This document shows positions 1 to 7,719 of a DNA stretch of 14,228 bases, piece by piece (position 1 is the stretch's first letter; the number at the start of each line of letters is the position of its first letter). A model generated the notes under the pieces. The model saw only the letters and a list, made by a program, of their open reading frames with translations, ran no database searches and had not been told where the DNA came from. This DNA is from Armatimonadota bacterium (GTDB lineage Bacteria; Armatimonadota; SYMT01): positions 1-14,228 of the forward strand of contig JAJFMS010000007.1 of NCBI GenBank assembly GCA_020696885.1. Reading direction: 5' to 3'. A program made the translations under genes and the position numbers.

Positions 1-1004
1 GTGAGAGAGACCGGGAGCACCGGATGACGGTTCTCGATCTCGGTTTTCTGGATCTGCGCGATCACCAGGGCGGCGGCCATGATCCCCATCGTATAGATCG
101 GCACGTGTACGCTGGTGAGCGGGGGTGAGAGCCGTTCGGCGAAGCTCGTGTCGTCGAACCCCACCACCGACATGTCGTGCGGCACGGAGACCCCGGCCTC
201 GTGAAGGGCCTGGTAGACCCCGGCCGCGCACAGGTCGTTGGCCGCAAAGATCGCCGTGGGCCGCTGCCCTGCGGGAAGGCGCAGCAGCTCCTGGGTGCAG
301 GCATAACCGGCTTTGCGCCCAAACCGGGACTGCACCACCGAGCTGGGATCGAAGGGAACGCCCCCGGCCTCCAGCGCTGCCCGGAACCCGGCCACGCGGG
401 GCGCCGATGAGGAGAACTCCGGCTGACCAGCCAGGCAGACGATCCGGCGATGCCCTAGCGCCACCAGGTGCTCTCCGGCCAGCCGGCCGCCTTCATAGTC
501 GTCGGCGTTCACCGTACACAACCGGGAGCCGTCGCCGGGGTAGACCACCGGCACGCAAGGAAACTCCGCCGCGACACACCGCTGCACCAGCGGATTGTCC
601 TGCGTCGGTACGGCCACTACCAGGCCGTCCACTCGTGGATCCAGCAGCCGGCTGGAATCGATCCCGTTCCAGTCGTCGCCGATGGAGGTGTGCAGCAGCA
701 GATCATACCCGCTGCGTACCAGCTCGTCCGTGACGCCGCTGAGGAGCTGCACACAAAACGGGTTCTGATAGATCAGGGTGCTGACGAAGGGTAGCAGCAG
801 GCCGAGTACCTGCGTCTTCCCGGTAACCAGACTGCGGGCGATCGGGTTGACTACAAACCCCATCTCCTGGGCGGCGGCCAGGATCCGGGCGCGGGTAGCT
901 TCCGATACCCGGATGTTTCCCTTACCGGTGCCATGGAGCACGGCAGAGACGGCGGCGGCGGAGATGCCGGCGCGTTGAGCAACGTCGCGGAGGGTAACGG
1001 CCAT
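1..1004 (-). CDS. LacI/GalR-family transcriptional regulator (3' end outside window)
   Basis: Reading the minus strand from ATG at 1004 gives an open frame of 334 codons to the window edge with no stop. The first ~60 residues are a LacI-type DNA-binding domain: 'VTLRDVAQRAGIS' helix-turn-helix start, 'AAAVSAVLHG' recognition helix, then 'NPIARSLVTGKT' at the hinge into the core. The rest is a periplasmic-binding-protein-like effector domain: 'VLGLLLPF', 'VDGLVVAVPT', 'NADDYEGGRLAGEHLVALGHRRI', 'PTAIFAANDLCAAGVYQALHEAG', 'DMSVVGFDDTSFAERLSPPLTSV'. Family members are usually 330-350 aa, so only some 10-20 residues should be missing. The family acts as cytoplasmic repressors or activators responding to sugars or nucleosides; the effector here cannot be read. 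No strong Shine-Dalgarno lies just upstream of the ATG. Two palindromes at 1069-1103 in the upstream gap could be autoregulatory operators. Targets are probably to the left of the window. Confidence 0.95.
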   Translation of the reverse strand, partial: MAVTLRDVAQRAGISAAAVSAVLHGTGKGNIRVSEATRARILAAAQEMGFVVNPIARSLVTGKTQVLGLLLPFVSTLIYQNPFCVQLLSGVTDELVRSGYDLLLHTSIGDDWNGIDSSRLLDPRVDGLVVAVPTQDNPLVQRCVAAEFPCVPVVYPGDGSRLCTVNADDYEGGRLAGEHLVALGHRRIVCLAGQPEFSSSAPRVAGFRAALEAGGVPFDPSSVVQSRFGRKAGYACTQELLRLPAGQRPTAIFAANDLCAAGVYQALHEAGVSVPHDMSVVGFDDTSFAERLSPPLTSVHVPIYTMGIMAAALVIAQIQKTEIENRHPVLPVSL

Positions 1005-1068
1005 TTGACAAGCACTTCGTACATCTTCTGCTTCTTCTTTGTTGATTTAATTGCTTTGCGCGTTGGCG

Positions 1069-1103
1069 GGACGACTCGTCCGGTTGATGGTAGGGCAACC
1101 GGA
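1069..1103. promoter_or_regulatory. Overlapping dyads upstream of the LacI-type gene, candidate operator
   Basis: Two perfect inverted repeats overlap in the 135-bp gap between the peptidase and regulator genes. GGACGA-C-TCGTCC spans 1069-1081. TCCGGTTG (1079-1086) pairs with CAACCGGA (1096-1103) across a 9-nt spacer. They lie 65-99 bp upstream of the regulator start. LacI-family proteins bind dyads, often near their own gene, so an operator is plausible. The second dyad could instead be a hairpin after the peptidase gene, but no T-run follows it on the minus strand. Function is inferred from position and symmetry only. Confidence 0.35.
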
Positions 1104-1139
1104 TGGTGCCATCGCTCTCAATTCATAGCGTAGACGTTA

Positions 1140-3038
<1,899 letters not shown>

Positions 3039-3076
3039 AAAGTCCCGAGGTAGAGCGGGAAGAAGTCGGCTGGCGA

Positions 3077-3141
3077 GTGGGGTGTGGGAGTATGGGAGTG
3101 TAGGAGTCGGCGCCTTTTTCTCCCATACCCCCATACCCCAC
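3077..3141. repeat. Imperfect inverted repeat built from 8-bp tandem repeats
   Basis: Arms of 22 bp at 3077-3098 and 3120-3141 are inverted copies with two mismatches and a 21-bp spacer; the inner 9 bp (GTATGGGAG / CTCCCATAC) match perfectly. The left side contains three tandem 8-mers at 3084-3107 (GTGGGAGT, ATGGGAGT, GTAGGAGT). The right arm has two matching 8-mers (TCCCATAC, CCCCATAC) at 3121-3136. It sits between two minus-strand genes. No T-run follows the stem on the minus strand, so it is not a standard intrinsic terminator. It could be a transcript-stabilising or attenuating hairpin, or a small dispersed element. Confidence 0.8.
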
Positions 3142-3154
3142 CCGTCCTGACGGA

Positions 3155-4054
3155 CTAACCGAGCGGTGTGTTGCAGGAAGGACAGACCACGGCGCCGTAG
3201 GCCACGGCTCGGCCGCAGGCGGGGCACGCGCCGGCGGCGGTCGGGGGACCGGCAGCGCCGTAGTTCACACCATAGACCGGCGGCGGCGTCGCCTGGGCCG
3301 CGGCTCCCGGTGGCAGGGCTCCGGGGAGCCCGAGCGTGTCCCGGTAGCCGATCATCCACATCAGGATGCCGATCGGCATGGTGGCGATGAAGCCGCAGCC
3401 GATGGCGCTTCCGACGTTGATGATGATGTAGATCAGCATGATCCAGACCAGGTTCATCCAGAGGTGGGGCTTCACCGCCTCCCAGCTTATCCGCATCGCG
3501 TCCGTGACCCCGAGGCGCCGCTCCACGATCAACGGGTGGGTGTAGAACAGCAGTGAGGCGATCAGCAGCCCGGGAACGACGCAGAGCAGCATCCCGACGC
3601 TCGCCGCGAGCCCGGCCAGGATGGAGGCGCCCAGCACCTGCCAGTAGACGTCGCCTCCGCTGAACAGGTCTCCCACCGCGATCGGCTCGCCGCGCAGTTG
3701 CTTGGCGGCGGTGCGGAGCATCCCGGTCATCAGGAAGTAGGCGGGGAACATCGCCAGGAACGCCGAGCCGTAGATCGCGCCGTAGAAGCCGAGGATCGCC
3801 GCGACGTCACCCGGGGATGTCGTGGAGTTCGGGGAGGCCATGGCGCGGAAGAACGCGGCTCCCATCGGAATCATGGCGATCCCGATTACCAGAAACTGCA
3901 CCGCAGCCACGATCGCCAGCGTGGCGAGGCCCTGCAGGACCCAGGTCTTCCATTCCTTCCCGAACAGGTTGAACGCCTCGGACAACCAGTCCCCGATGCG
4001 TGGGCCGGTATTCATCGCCGGGGGATTCGGAACGCCATAAGGGTTGTCGTACAT
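3155..4054 (-). CDS. Multi-pass membrane protein with C-terminal zinc ribbon
   Basis: 299 aa, ATG at 4054 with a strong Shine-Dalgarno (GAGGAG, 4060-4065, 5 nt spacing). Hydrophobic segments lie at about residues 40-66, 85-110, 138-172 (long enough for two passes) and 198-236, suggesting four to six membrane spans. The motif around 177-199 ('VERRLGVTDAMRISWEAVKPHLW') resembles the conserved loop of YciC/DUF975-like and glycerophosphodiesterase-membrane-domain-like proteins, whose molecular role is not well defined. After a Pro/Ala/Gly-rich linker (~242-275) the tail carries CPAC (277-280) and CPSC (291-294), a typical zinc ribbon and probably cytoplasmic. The N-terminus 'MYDNPYGVPNPPAMN' is a soluble polar leader. 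No enzymatic residues are recognised. It heads the minus-strand genes on the left and is divergent from the ABC operon. Confidence 0.85.
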   Translation of the reverse strand: MYDNPYGVPNPPAMNTGPRIGDWLSEAFNLFGKEWKTWVLQGLATLAIVAAVQFLVIGIAMIPMGAAFFRAMASPNSTTSPGDVAAILGFYGAIYGSAFLAMFPAYFLMTGMLRTAAKQLRGEPIAVGDLFSGGDVYWQVLGASILAGLAASVGMLLCVVPGLLIASLLFYTHPLIVERRLGVTDAMRISWEAVKPHLWMNLVWIMLIYIIINVGSAIGCGFIATMPIGILMWMIGYRDTLGLPGALPPGAAAQATPPPVYGVNYGAAGPPTAAGACPACGRAVAYGAVVCPSCNTPLG

Positions 4055-4171
4055 CGAGACTCCTCAAGATCCGGAGCAGCAGTTCGCTCCACCGTTCATG
4101 CAAACGGGGAAGACTTCCTTCCGGTAACGCAGGGAGGTGGGTTCCGCGACCAGCCCGGCTTGGCGGTTCAT

Positions 4172-4243
4172 AAGGAAAGCAGGGAGGGAGGAGGCAAGGA
4201 AAGGGTAAGGGATTTAATCAGGAAACCAGGAAGCCAGGAATGG
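4172..4243 (+). repeat. Polypurine tract followed by 8-bp tandem repeat (CAGGAAnn x3)
   Basis: Positions 4172-4214 are almost entirely A and G on the plus strand, with only three pyrimidines. Positions 4220-4243 are three consecutive 8-mers: CAGGAAAC, CAGGAAGC, CAGGAATG. It belongs to the class of short intergenic tandem repeats seen in several other gaps of this window, but with a different unit. Confidence 0.7.
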
Positions 4244-4367
4244 ATAGGGAAGGTTCACCAAAGGTCGCGAACACCGGCGGTCAGGCGACACGCCGGCTAC
4301 CGGGAACGACAGCACCTTGCCCGATGATGATGGAAGCCGCGGTAGCAAACGGTCGCTGTCCGTTCAC

Positions 4368-4388
4368 CACGGATCACGGAGCACGCAT
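4368..4388 (+). repeat. 7-bp tandem repeat (CACGGAT-like x3)
   Basis: Three consecutive 7-mers, CACGGAT, CACGGAG and CACGCAT, lie in the divergent gap. The last copy differs at one internal base. This is short and could be chance alone; it is listed because a closely similar 7-mer triplet occurs at 7691-7711. Confidence 0.5.
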
Positions 4389-4520
4389 CGCGCCTCCATC
4401 AAAGGGACTACCCGGCGAGCCTGCGCCTCCTACTTTCGGCCTCCAGAACGCGCTCCACGCCGCCGATAATCGCAGGCGGTTAGTCCGGATGGACATTCGG
4501 GTTAACGGAGAAAGGGTCTC

Positions 4521-5456
4521 ATGTCAGCGCTGGAAACTCGCGACCTTCGTATCAGTTACCGGGCAGGATGGCGCCGGGAAGAGCGTGTAGCGGTTCACGG
4601 GCTCACCTTCCGCGTAGAGCCGGGAGAAGTGGTGGGCTTCATCGGTCCGAACGGCGCCGGTAAGTCGTCCACCATCAAAGCGCTGATGGGCTTCGTGGAG
4701 CCTTCCGGTGGGGATGCCAAGCTACTGGGCGAGCCCGCCGGCAGCCCCGCGGCGCGGCGCCACGTGGGGTTCTTGCCGGAAGTGACGCTGTATTACCCGT
4801 GGCTGACGCCCCTGGAGACGCTCTGGATGTATGGCCGGCTGGCCGGCCTGGGAGCGGATTTCACCCGCAAGCAGAGCGAAGAGCTGCTGGAGCGCGTGGG
4901 CCTGAAGGGACGGGAGCGAGACCGGCTGAAGGGGTTCTCCAAGGGGATGCTCCAGCGCGTGGGTATCGCCCAGGCGTTGCTGGGGAACCCGCAGCTCCTG
5001 ATCCTGGATGAGGTGAGCAGCGGCCTCGACCCGCTGGGCCGCCGCGACCTGCGAGACCTGATGCTGGACCAGAAGAAGAAGGGTGTGACGATCTTCTTTT
5101 CCTCGCATGAGCTCACGGAAGTGGCGCAGCTCTGTGACCGGGTGATCCTGTTGAACCGCGGCCGACTGCTGGACGAGCGGCCCGTGGGGGAGCTGCTGCG
5201 AGAGCTGCGGCGCTACTGGATCCGGTTCCGCTGCGCGGGCGACCCGCCGTTCCCGGCGCAGCCAGCGACGCCCGTAGGGGCGGCGCGCCGGGAGGGGCAG
5301 GATTGGGAAGCCGAGTTCACCGGCCTGGCCGAGTGGCGGCAGGCGCTGGATCTGCTCGGTGCTCCCGGCGACGCCCGCAGGGGCGGCGCCGAGCTGCTGG
5401 ATGCCGGCGAGCGGGAAGGCGCACTCGAGGATTATTTCGTTCGGATGGTCTCTTAG
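4521..5456 (+). CDS. ABC transporter ATP-binding protein (ABC-2 exporter type)
   Basis: 311 aa; ATG at 4521 is preceded by GGAGAAAGGG. It is the nucleotide-binding subunit that powers the permease encoded 5 bp downstream. Motifs in order: Walker A GPNGAGKS (42-49); Q-loop region 'GFLPEVTLYYP' (83-93), with Glu where Gln is usual; signature FSKGM (139-143), a degenerate LSGGQ; Walker B LLILDE (159-164); D-loop SGLD (167-170); H-loop His196 in 'SSHE'. The Glu-bearing Q-loop and FSKGM form are familiar in NatA/GldA-like ATPases paired with ABC-2 permeases. Residues ~225-311 form a C-terminal extension beyond the ATPase core, ending 'ALEDYFVRMVS', as in other ABC-2 ATPases. It acts at the cytoplasmic face of the membrane. 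The substrate cannot be read from this subunit. Confidence 0.95.
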   Translation: MSALETRDLRISYRAGWRREERVAVHGLTFRVEPGEVVGFIGPNGAGKSSTIKALMGFVEPSGGDAKLLGEPAGSPAARRHVGFLPEVTLYYPWLTPLETLWMYGRLAGLGADFTRKQSEELLERVGLKGRERDRLKGFSKGMLQRVGIAQALLGNPQLLILDEVSSGLDPLGRRDLRDLMLDQKKKGVTIFFSSHELTEVAQLCDRVILLNRGRLLDERPVGELLRELRRYWIRFRCAGDPPFPAQPATPVGAARREGQDWEAEFTGLAEWRQALDLLGAPGDARRGGAELLDAGEREGALEDYFVRMVS

Positions 5457-5461
5457 CCGCC

Positions 5462-6241
5462 ATGATGGAACGACTTCTACACATCCGCATCCTCACCTGG
5501 GCCACGCTGGTGGAGACGAGCCGGCGCAAGGACCTCTACGTGGTCTGGCTGCTCGCGGTGTTCGGTATGGGCGTCGGCAGCGTGCTGGCCACCAGCGGGG
5601 TCCGGGGGATCGAGACGTTCCTCCGGGACATCACGCTCACGGTGGTCAACTTCCTCAGCACCATCATCTGCATCTGGCTGGCGGCGCGCCAGATCCCGGA
5701 AGAGCTTTCTCGCCGGACCCTCTTCCCGCTGCTCGCGCGGCCGGTGCGCCGGTTCGACGTGCTGGCCGGTAAGTTCGTGGCGGTCTGGCTGCTCTCCACT
5801 GCCGCGCTCACGGTGCTCGCCGGGATCGCCTGGCTCAACTTGGCGATGTTCAAGGCCAGCATCGGCCCGATCTACTGGCAGTATGTCTTCTTGCGCGCCC
5901 TCTCCTTCGGCCCGATCGCGGCGATGACGATGGCGCTCTCGCTCATCCTCACCCCCGCGGCGGCGGTGACGCTGTCCGGCCTACTCACCATCAGCGGTAC
6001 GGTGTTTGCCCGCTCGCTTGCGGACTCGGTGGACCGCGCCACCGGCGCCCAGCAGGTGATCCTGAAGGGGCTGTACTTCTTGCTCCCGCACCTGGACCTG
6101 TTCGACCTCTCCCAGCGCACCGCTTACAACTACCCGCCGGTACACCCCTGGGTGCTGGGCGCGCTTTCGGTCTACGCCCTGATCTACGTGTTGATCTTCC
6201 TCTCCCTGGGAGAGCTGCGGTTCCGACGGATGGCGGTGTAG
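5462..6241 (+). CDS. ABC-2-type transporter permease
   Basis: 259 aa from ATG at 5462 (a second Met follows at 5465). Upstream in-frame sequence overlaps the ATPase gene and is not protein-like, so this start is preferred. No clear Shine-Dalgarno is present and the gene begins 5 bp after the ATPase stop, suggesting translational coupling. Hydrophobic segments: about residues 26-41 ('YVVWLLAVFGMGVGSV'), 60-77, 102-123, a long region ~140-180, and 236-250. The cytoplasmic loop 'RQIPEELSRRTLFPLLARPVRRFDVLAGKF' region carries the pattern typical of ABC-2 permeases (charged loop, then 'LL..PV.R...L.GK'). It forms the membrane path, probably as a dimer with two ATPase subunits. It sits between the ATPase and the His-rich TPR-like gene, with a 2-bp gap to the latter. 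Confidence 0.88.
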   Translation: MMERLLHIRILTWATLVETSRRKDLYVVWLLAVFGMGVGSVLATSGVRGIETFLRDITLTVVNFLSTIICIWLAARQIPEELSRRTLFPLLARPVRRFDVLAGKFVAVWLLSTAALTVLAGIAWLNLAMFKASIGPIYWQYVFLRALSFGPIAAMTMALSLILTPAAAVTLSGLLTISGTVFARSLADSVDRATGAQQVILKGLYFLLPHLDLFDLSQRTAYNYPPVHPWVLGALSVYALIYVLIFLSLGELRFRRMAV

Positions 6242-6243
6242 CG

Positions 6244-7275
6244 ATGAACGAGCGGCTGCGTACCCGGATCCAGTTCTGCGCCCTGGTGCTCTCGCTGCTG
6301 GCCGTGGGCGCTTCTTCCAGCGCCCTGGCCGCACTCGTGCGTCCTTCCGCGCCGGGAGATGAAGCCCTGAACGGCGCCGGCTGGGAGGGCCGTCGGCTGA
6401 TCGCGCAGATGCTCTGGGTGAAGACGCACGCCGTGCTGCACGCGGGCGCCGAAGAGCGCACCGCTCGCCCCGGGGAAGAGAAGACCCGCTCCGGAGAGTT
6501 CCACCGCCACGGCGGCGAGGGCGACGACCATCATGACGGTGAGTCACCGGAGGAGCACGCCGCCCATGCTGGTGATGGCGACCACGCCGGCGAATCACCC
6601 GCGGAGCATGCCGCTCACTCCGGCGATGGAGAGGGCCACCACGCCGGTGAGACCCCGGAAGAGCACGCCGCTCATGCAGGTGAGGCTTCGGAGCGCGGAG
6701 ATGAGCATGGGGAAGACGGCCACGTGCTGGTGATCCCGCCGGCAAGTGAGGACTTCCGCGGCCCGCTGGGTGACCTGGAGCGCGCCGTGAAGCCGTATTC
6801 CGGCGCGGACGGCCAGCTCTACTCCAAGGACAGCAGCCAGACTCTACCGTTCTACCGGCTGATGACCTGGGCGGATCCGCACTACATCCAGGGCTACACC
6901 GTCGGCTCCACCTTCATCAACAAGATGGGGAAGAACCCGGATCCGACGGCGGCCCTGGAGTTCCTGGAAGAAGGCGCTCGCTTTAATCCGCGCTCTTTCG
7001 AGATCCAGACCGAGCTGGGGCATCTCTACCTGGTTTACAGGAAGGACTACGCCGCCGCGGAGCGCCACCTTCGCAGAGCGCTGGACCTGATCCCCACCCG
7101 GAAGCTCACCGACCTGGAGGACGAAGCCCGCACCGACGCCATCCGCTGGCTGGCGCTGAATTATGTGCAGTGGGGCAAAGCCGACGAGGCGGTGCGCCTG
7201 GCGCGCTACGGGCGCGGGCTGATCGGTCCGGACGCGGCGCTCGACCACATCATCGCTCGCAAAGGCCAGAAGTAA
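6244..7275 (+). CDS. Exported or anchored TPR-like protein with His/Asp/Glu-rich tandem repeat
   Basis: 343 aa, starting 2 bp after the permease stop (TAG-CG-ATG), so almost certainly in the same operon. Residues ~9-31 form a hydrophobic signal or anchor ('FCALVLSLLAVGASSSALAA'). Residues 87-160 are a His/Asp/Glu/Gly-rich segment with 15 histidines, including three similar units (99-115, 116-134, 135-149) with core G-E-S/T-P-x-E-H-A-A-H. Residues ~200-340 are helical and TPR-like: 'FYRLMTWADPHYIQGYTVG', 'AALEFLEEGARFNP', 'FEIQTELGHLYLVYRKDYAAAERHLRRALDL', 'AIRWLALNYVQWGKADEAVRLAR'. I recognise no named family. TPR helices usually bind proteins, so it is probably an extracytoplasmic partner of the ABC complex. 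The His-rich part could bind Zn, Ni, Cu or Co; this is inference from composition. Ends at 7275. Confidence 0.85.
   Translation: MNERLRTRIQFCALVLSLLAVGASSSALAALVRPSAPGDEALNGAGWEGRRLIAQMLWVKTHAVLHAGAEERTARPGEEKTRSGEFHRHGGEGDDHHDGESPEEHAAHAGDGDHAGESPAEHAAHSGDGEGHHAGETPEEHAAHAGEASERGDEHGEDGHVLVIPPASEDFRGPLGDLERAVKPYSGADGQLYSKDSSQTLPFYRLMTWADPHYIQGYTVGSTFINKMGKNPDPTAALEFLEEGARFNPRSFEIQTELGHLYLVYRKDYAAAERHLRRALDLIPTRKLTDLEDEARTDAIRWLALNYVQWGKADEAVRLARYGRGLIGPDAALDHIIARKGQK
6538..6690 (+). repeat. In-gene tandem repeat encoding the His-rich units
   Basis: Three in-frame units of about 51, 57 and 45 bp encode 'GESPEEHAAHAGDGDHA', a second version with two extra residues, and 'GETPEEHAAHAGEAS'. Copies differ at many third-codon positions while the H-A-A-H core and flanking acidic residues are kept. 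That suggests an old duplication with the protein sequence preserved, rather than recent slippage. Confidence 0.85.
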
Positions 7276-7407
7276 TGGCGGCGAGGCTCTGCCACAGTCT
7301 GATGAGGCGTAGCTTCTCCGCACGCGGTTACTGCAACCGAGGTCGCCCCCGGCCCTGGTCGGTAGCGCCCACCCTCCCGCGAATGGGCCTGCGCTTCGCC
7401 CTTTCAC

Positions 7408-7430
7408 GTCCCGGCAAAAGACGCCGGGAC
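7408..7430. repeat. Perfect 8-bp GC-rich hairpin
   Basis: GTCCCGGC (7408-7415) pairs perfectly with GCCGGGAC (7423-7430) across a 7-nt loop. It lies 133 bp after the TPR-like gene. The stem is strong but has no following T-run on either strand. It may be a factor-dependent terminator, an RNA 3'-end stabiliser or part of a dispersed element. Confidence 0.65.
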
Positions 7431-7535
7431 TAACGGGCGGCTTGGCGAGCGTGTTCAAACGCTGCTACCCGCGACCACAAGCGCGGCTCGTGTTCGTTAT
7501 TGCGATTCACGGGTGGACGCTACCGCCTGCGAGCC

Positions 7536-7554
7536 AGCCCCCGACTCGGGGGCT
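7536..7554. repeat. Perfect 8-bp hairpin with 3-nt loop between convergent genes
   Basis: AGCCCCCG (7536-7543) pairs perfectly with CGGGGGCT (7547-7554) across the loop ACT. The very stable stem in a convergent gap would suit a bidirectional transcription barrier, but no T-run follows on either strand, so terminator function is only a possibility. Confidence 0.6.
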
Positions 7555-7649
7555 TCACAACGGGCGCCGCCCCGGCGCCGGAGGAGCTGTTCTTTCGCGT
7601 AGCCGAAACCTGACTCATGTATGATGACTTCTCTGCCGCAAGCCTTCTG

Positions 7650-7711
7650 GATGCGTAAGGGCTCTCGCGCCACGGCGGTTTGTTTACGCATCACGGATTA
7701 CGAATTACGAG
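7650..7711. repeat. 9-bp inverted repeat adjoining a 7-bp tandem repeat
   Basis: GATGCGTAA (7650-7658) is the perfect inverse of TTACGCATC (7684-7692), spacer 25 nt. The second arm runs into three 7-mers at 7691-7711 (TCACGGA, TTACGAA, TTACGAG). The element ends 8 bp short of the DUF1501 stop codon, so it would form the first structure in the 3' region of that transcript. Confidence 0.65.
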
Positions 7712-7719
7712 AACGCTCC

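Larger units (their letters stand above)
4066..4520. other. Divergent intergenic region with purine tract and two short tandem repeats
   Basis: This gap separates the minus-strand membrane protein from the plus-strand ABC operon, so it should contain promoters for both. I could not pick out a convincing -35/-10 pair for either. Seen directly: a nearly pure purine tract on the plus strand at 4172-4214; three 8-mers starting CAGGAA at 4220-4243; and three CACGnAn 7-mers at 4368-4388. Weak hairpins occur at 4274-4296 (CCGGCG/CGCCGG) and 4460-4479 (CCGCC/GGCGG). The short open frames across it have no recognisable protein features or good start signals. Confidence 0.6.
7276..7719. other. Convergent intergenic region with three hairpins and a short tandem repeat
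   Basis: The ABC operon ends at 7275 and the DUF1501 gene ends at 7720 from the opposite strand, leaving 444 bp without a credible gene. Hairpins at 7408-7430, 7536-7554 and 7650-7692 and a 7-mer triplet at 7691-7711 are listed separately. A GGCGCC pair (7563-7568, 7574-7579) adds a fourth small dyad. None is followed by a T-run, so no classical terminator is assigned, although transcripts from both sides should end here. The 60-80 codon open frames show no protein-like features. Confidence 0.6.

Noticed and set aside
125..733. Plus-strand open frame of 202 codons opposite the LacI-type gene
   Set aside because: Arg/Pro-rich shadow; the minus strand reads as a continuous LacI-family protein to the window edge.
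3039..3359. N-terminal extension of the peptidase to 739 residues
   Set aside because: The extra residues translate the inverted repeat and part of the neighbouring membrane protein gene; the family-like start is at 3038.
4442..4470. Possible promoter for the ABC operon (GATAAT at 4465-4470)
   Set aside because: The matching -35 position scores only 3 of 6 to consensus; too weak to annotate.
5303..5461. Upstream in-frame extension of the ABC-2 permease
   Set aside because: It overlaps the end of the ATPase gene and is Arg/Gly-rich; the permease-like sequence begins at 5462.
7442..7624. Small plus-strand open frame of 60 codons in the convergent gap
   Set aside because: No Shine-Dalgarno, no recognisable protein features, and it spans hairpins.
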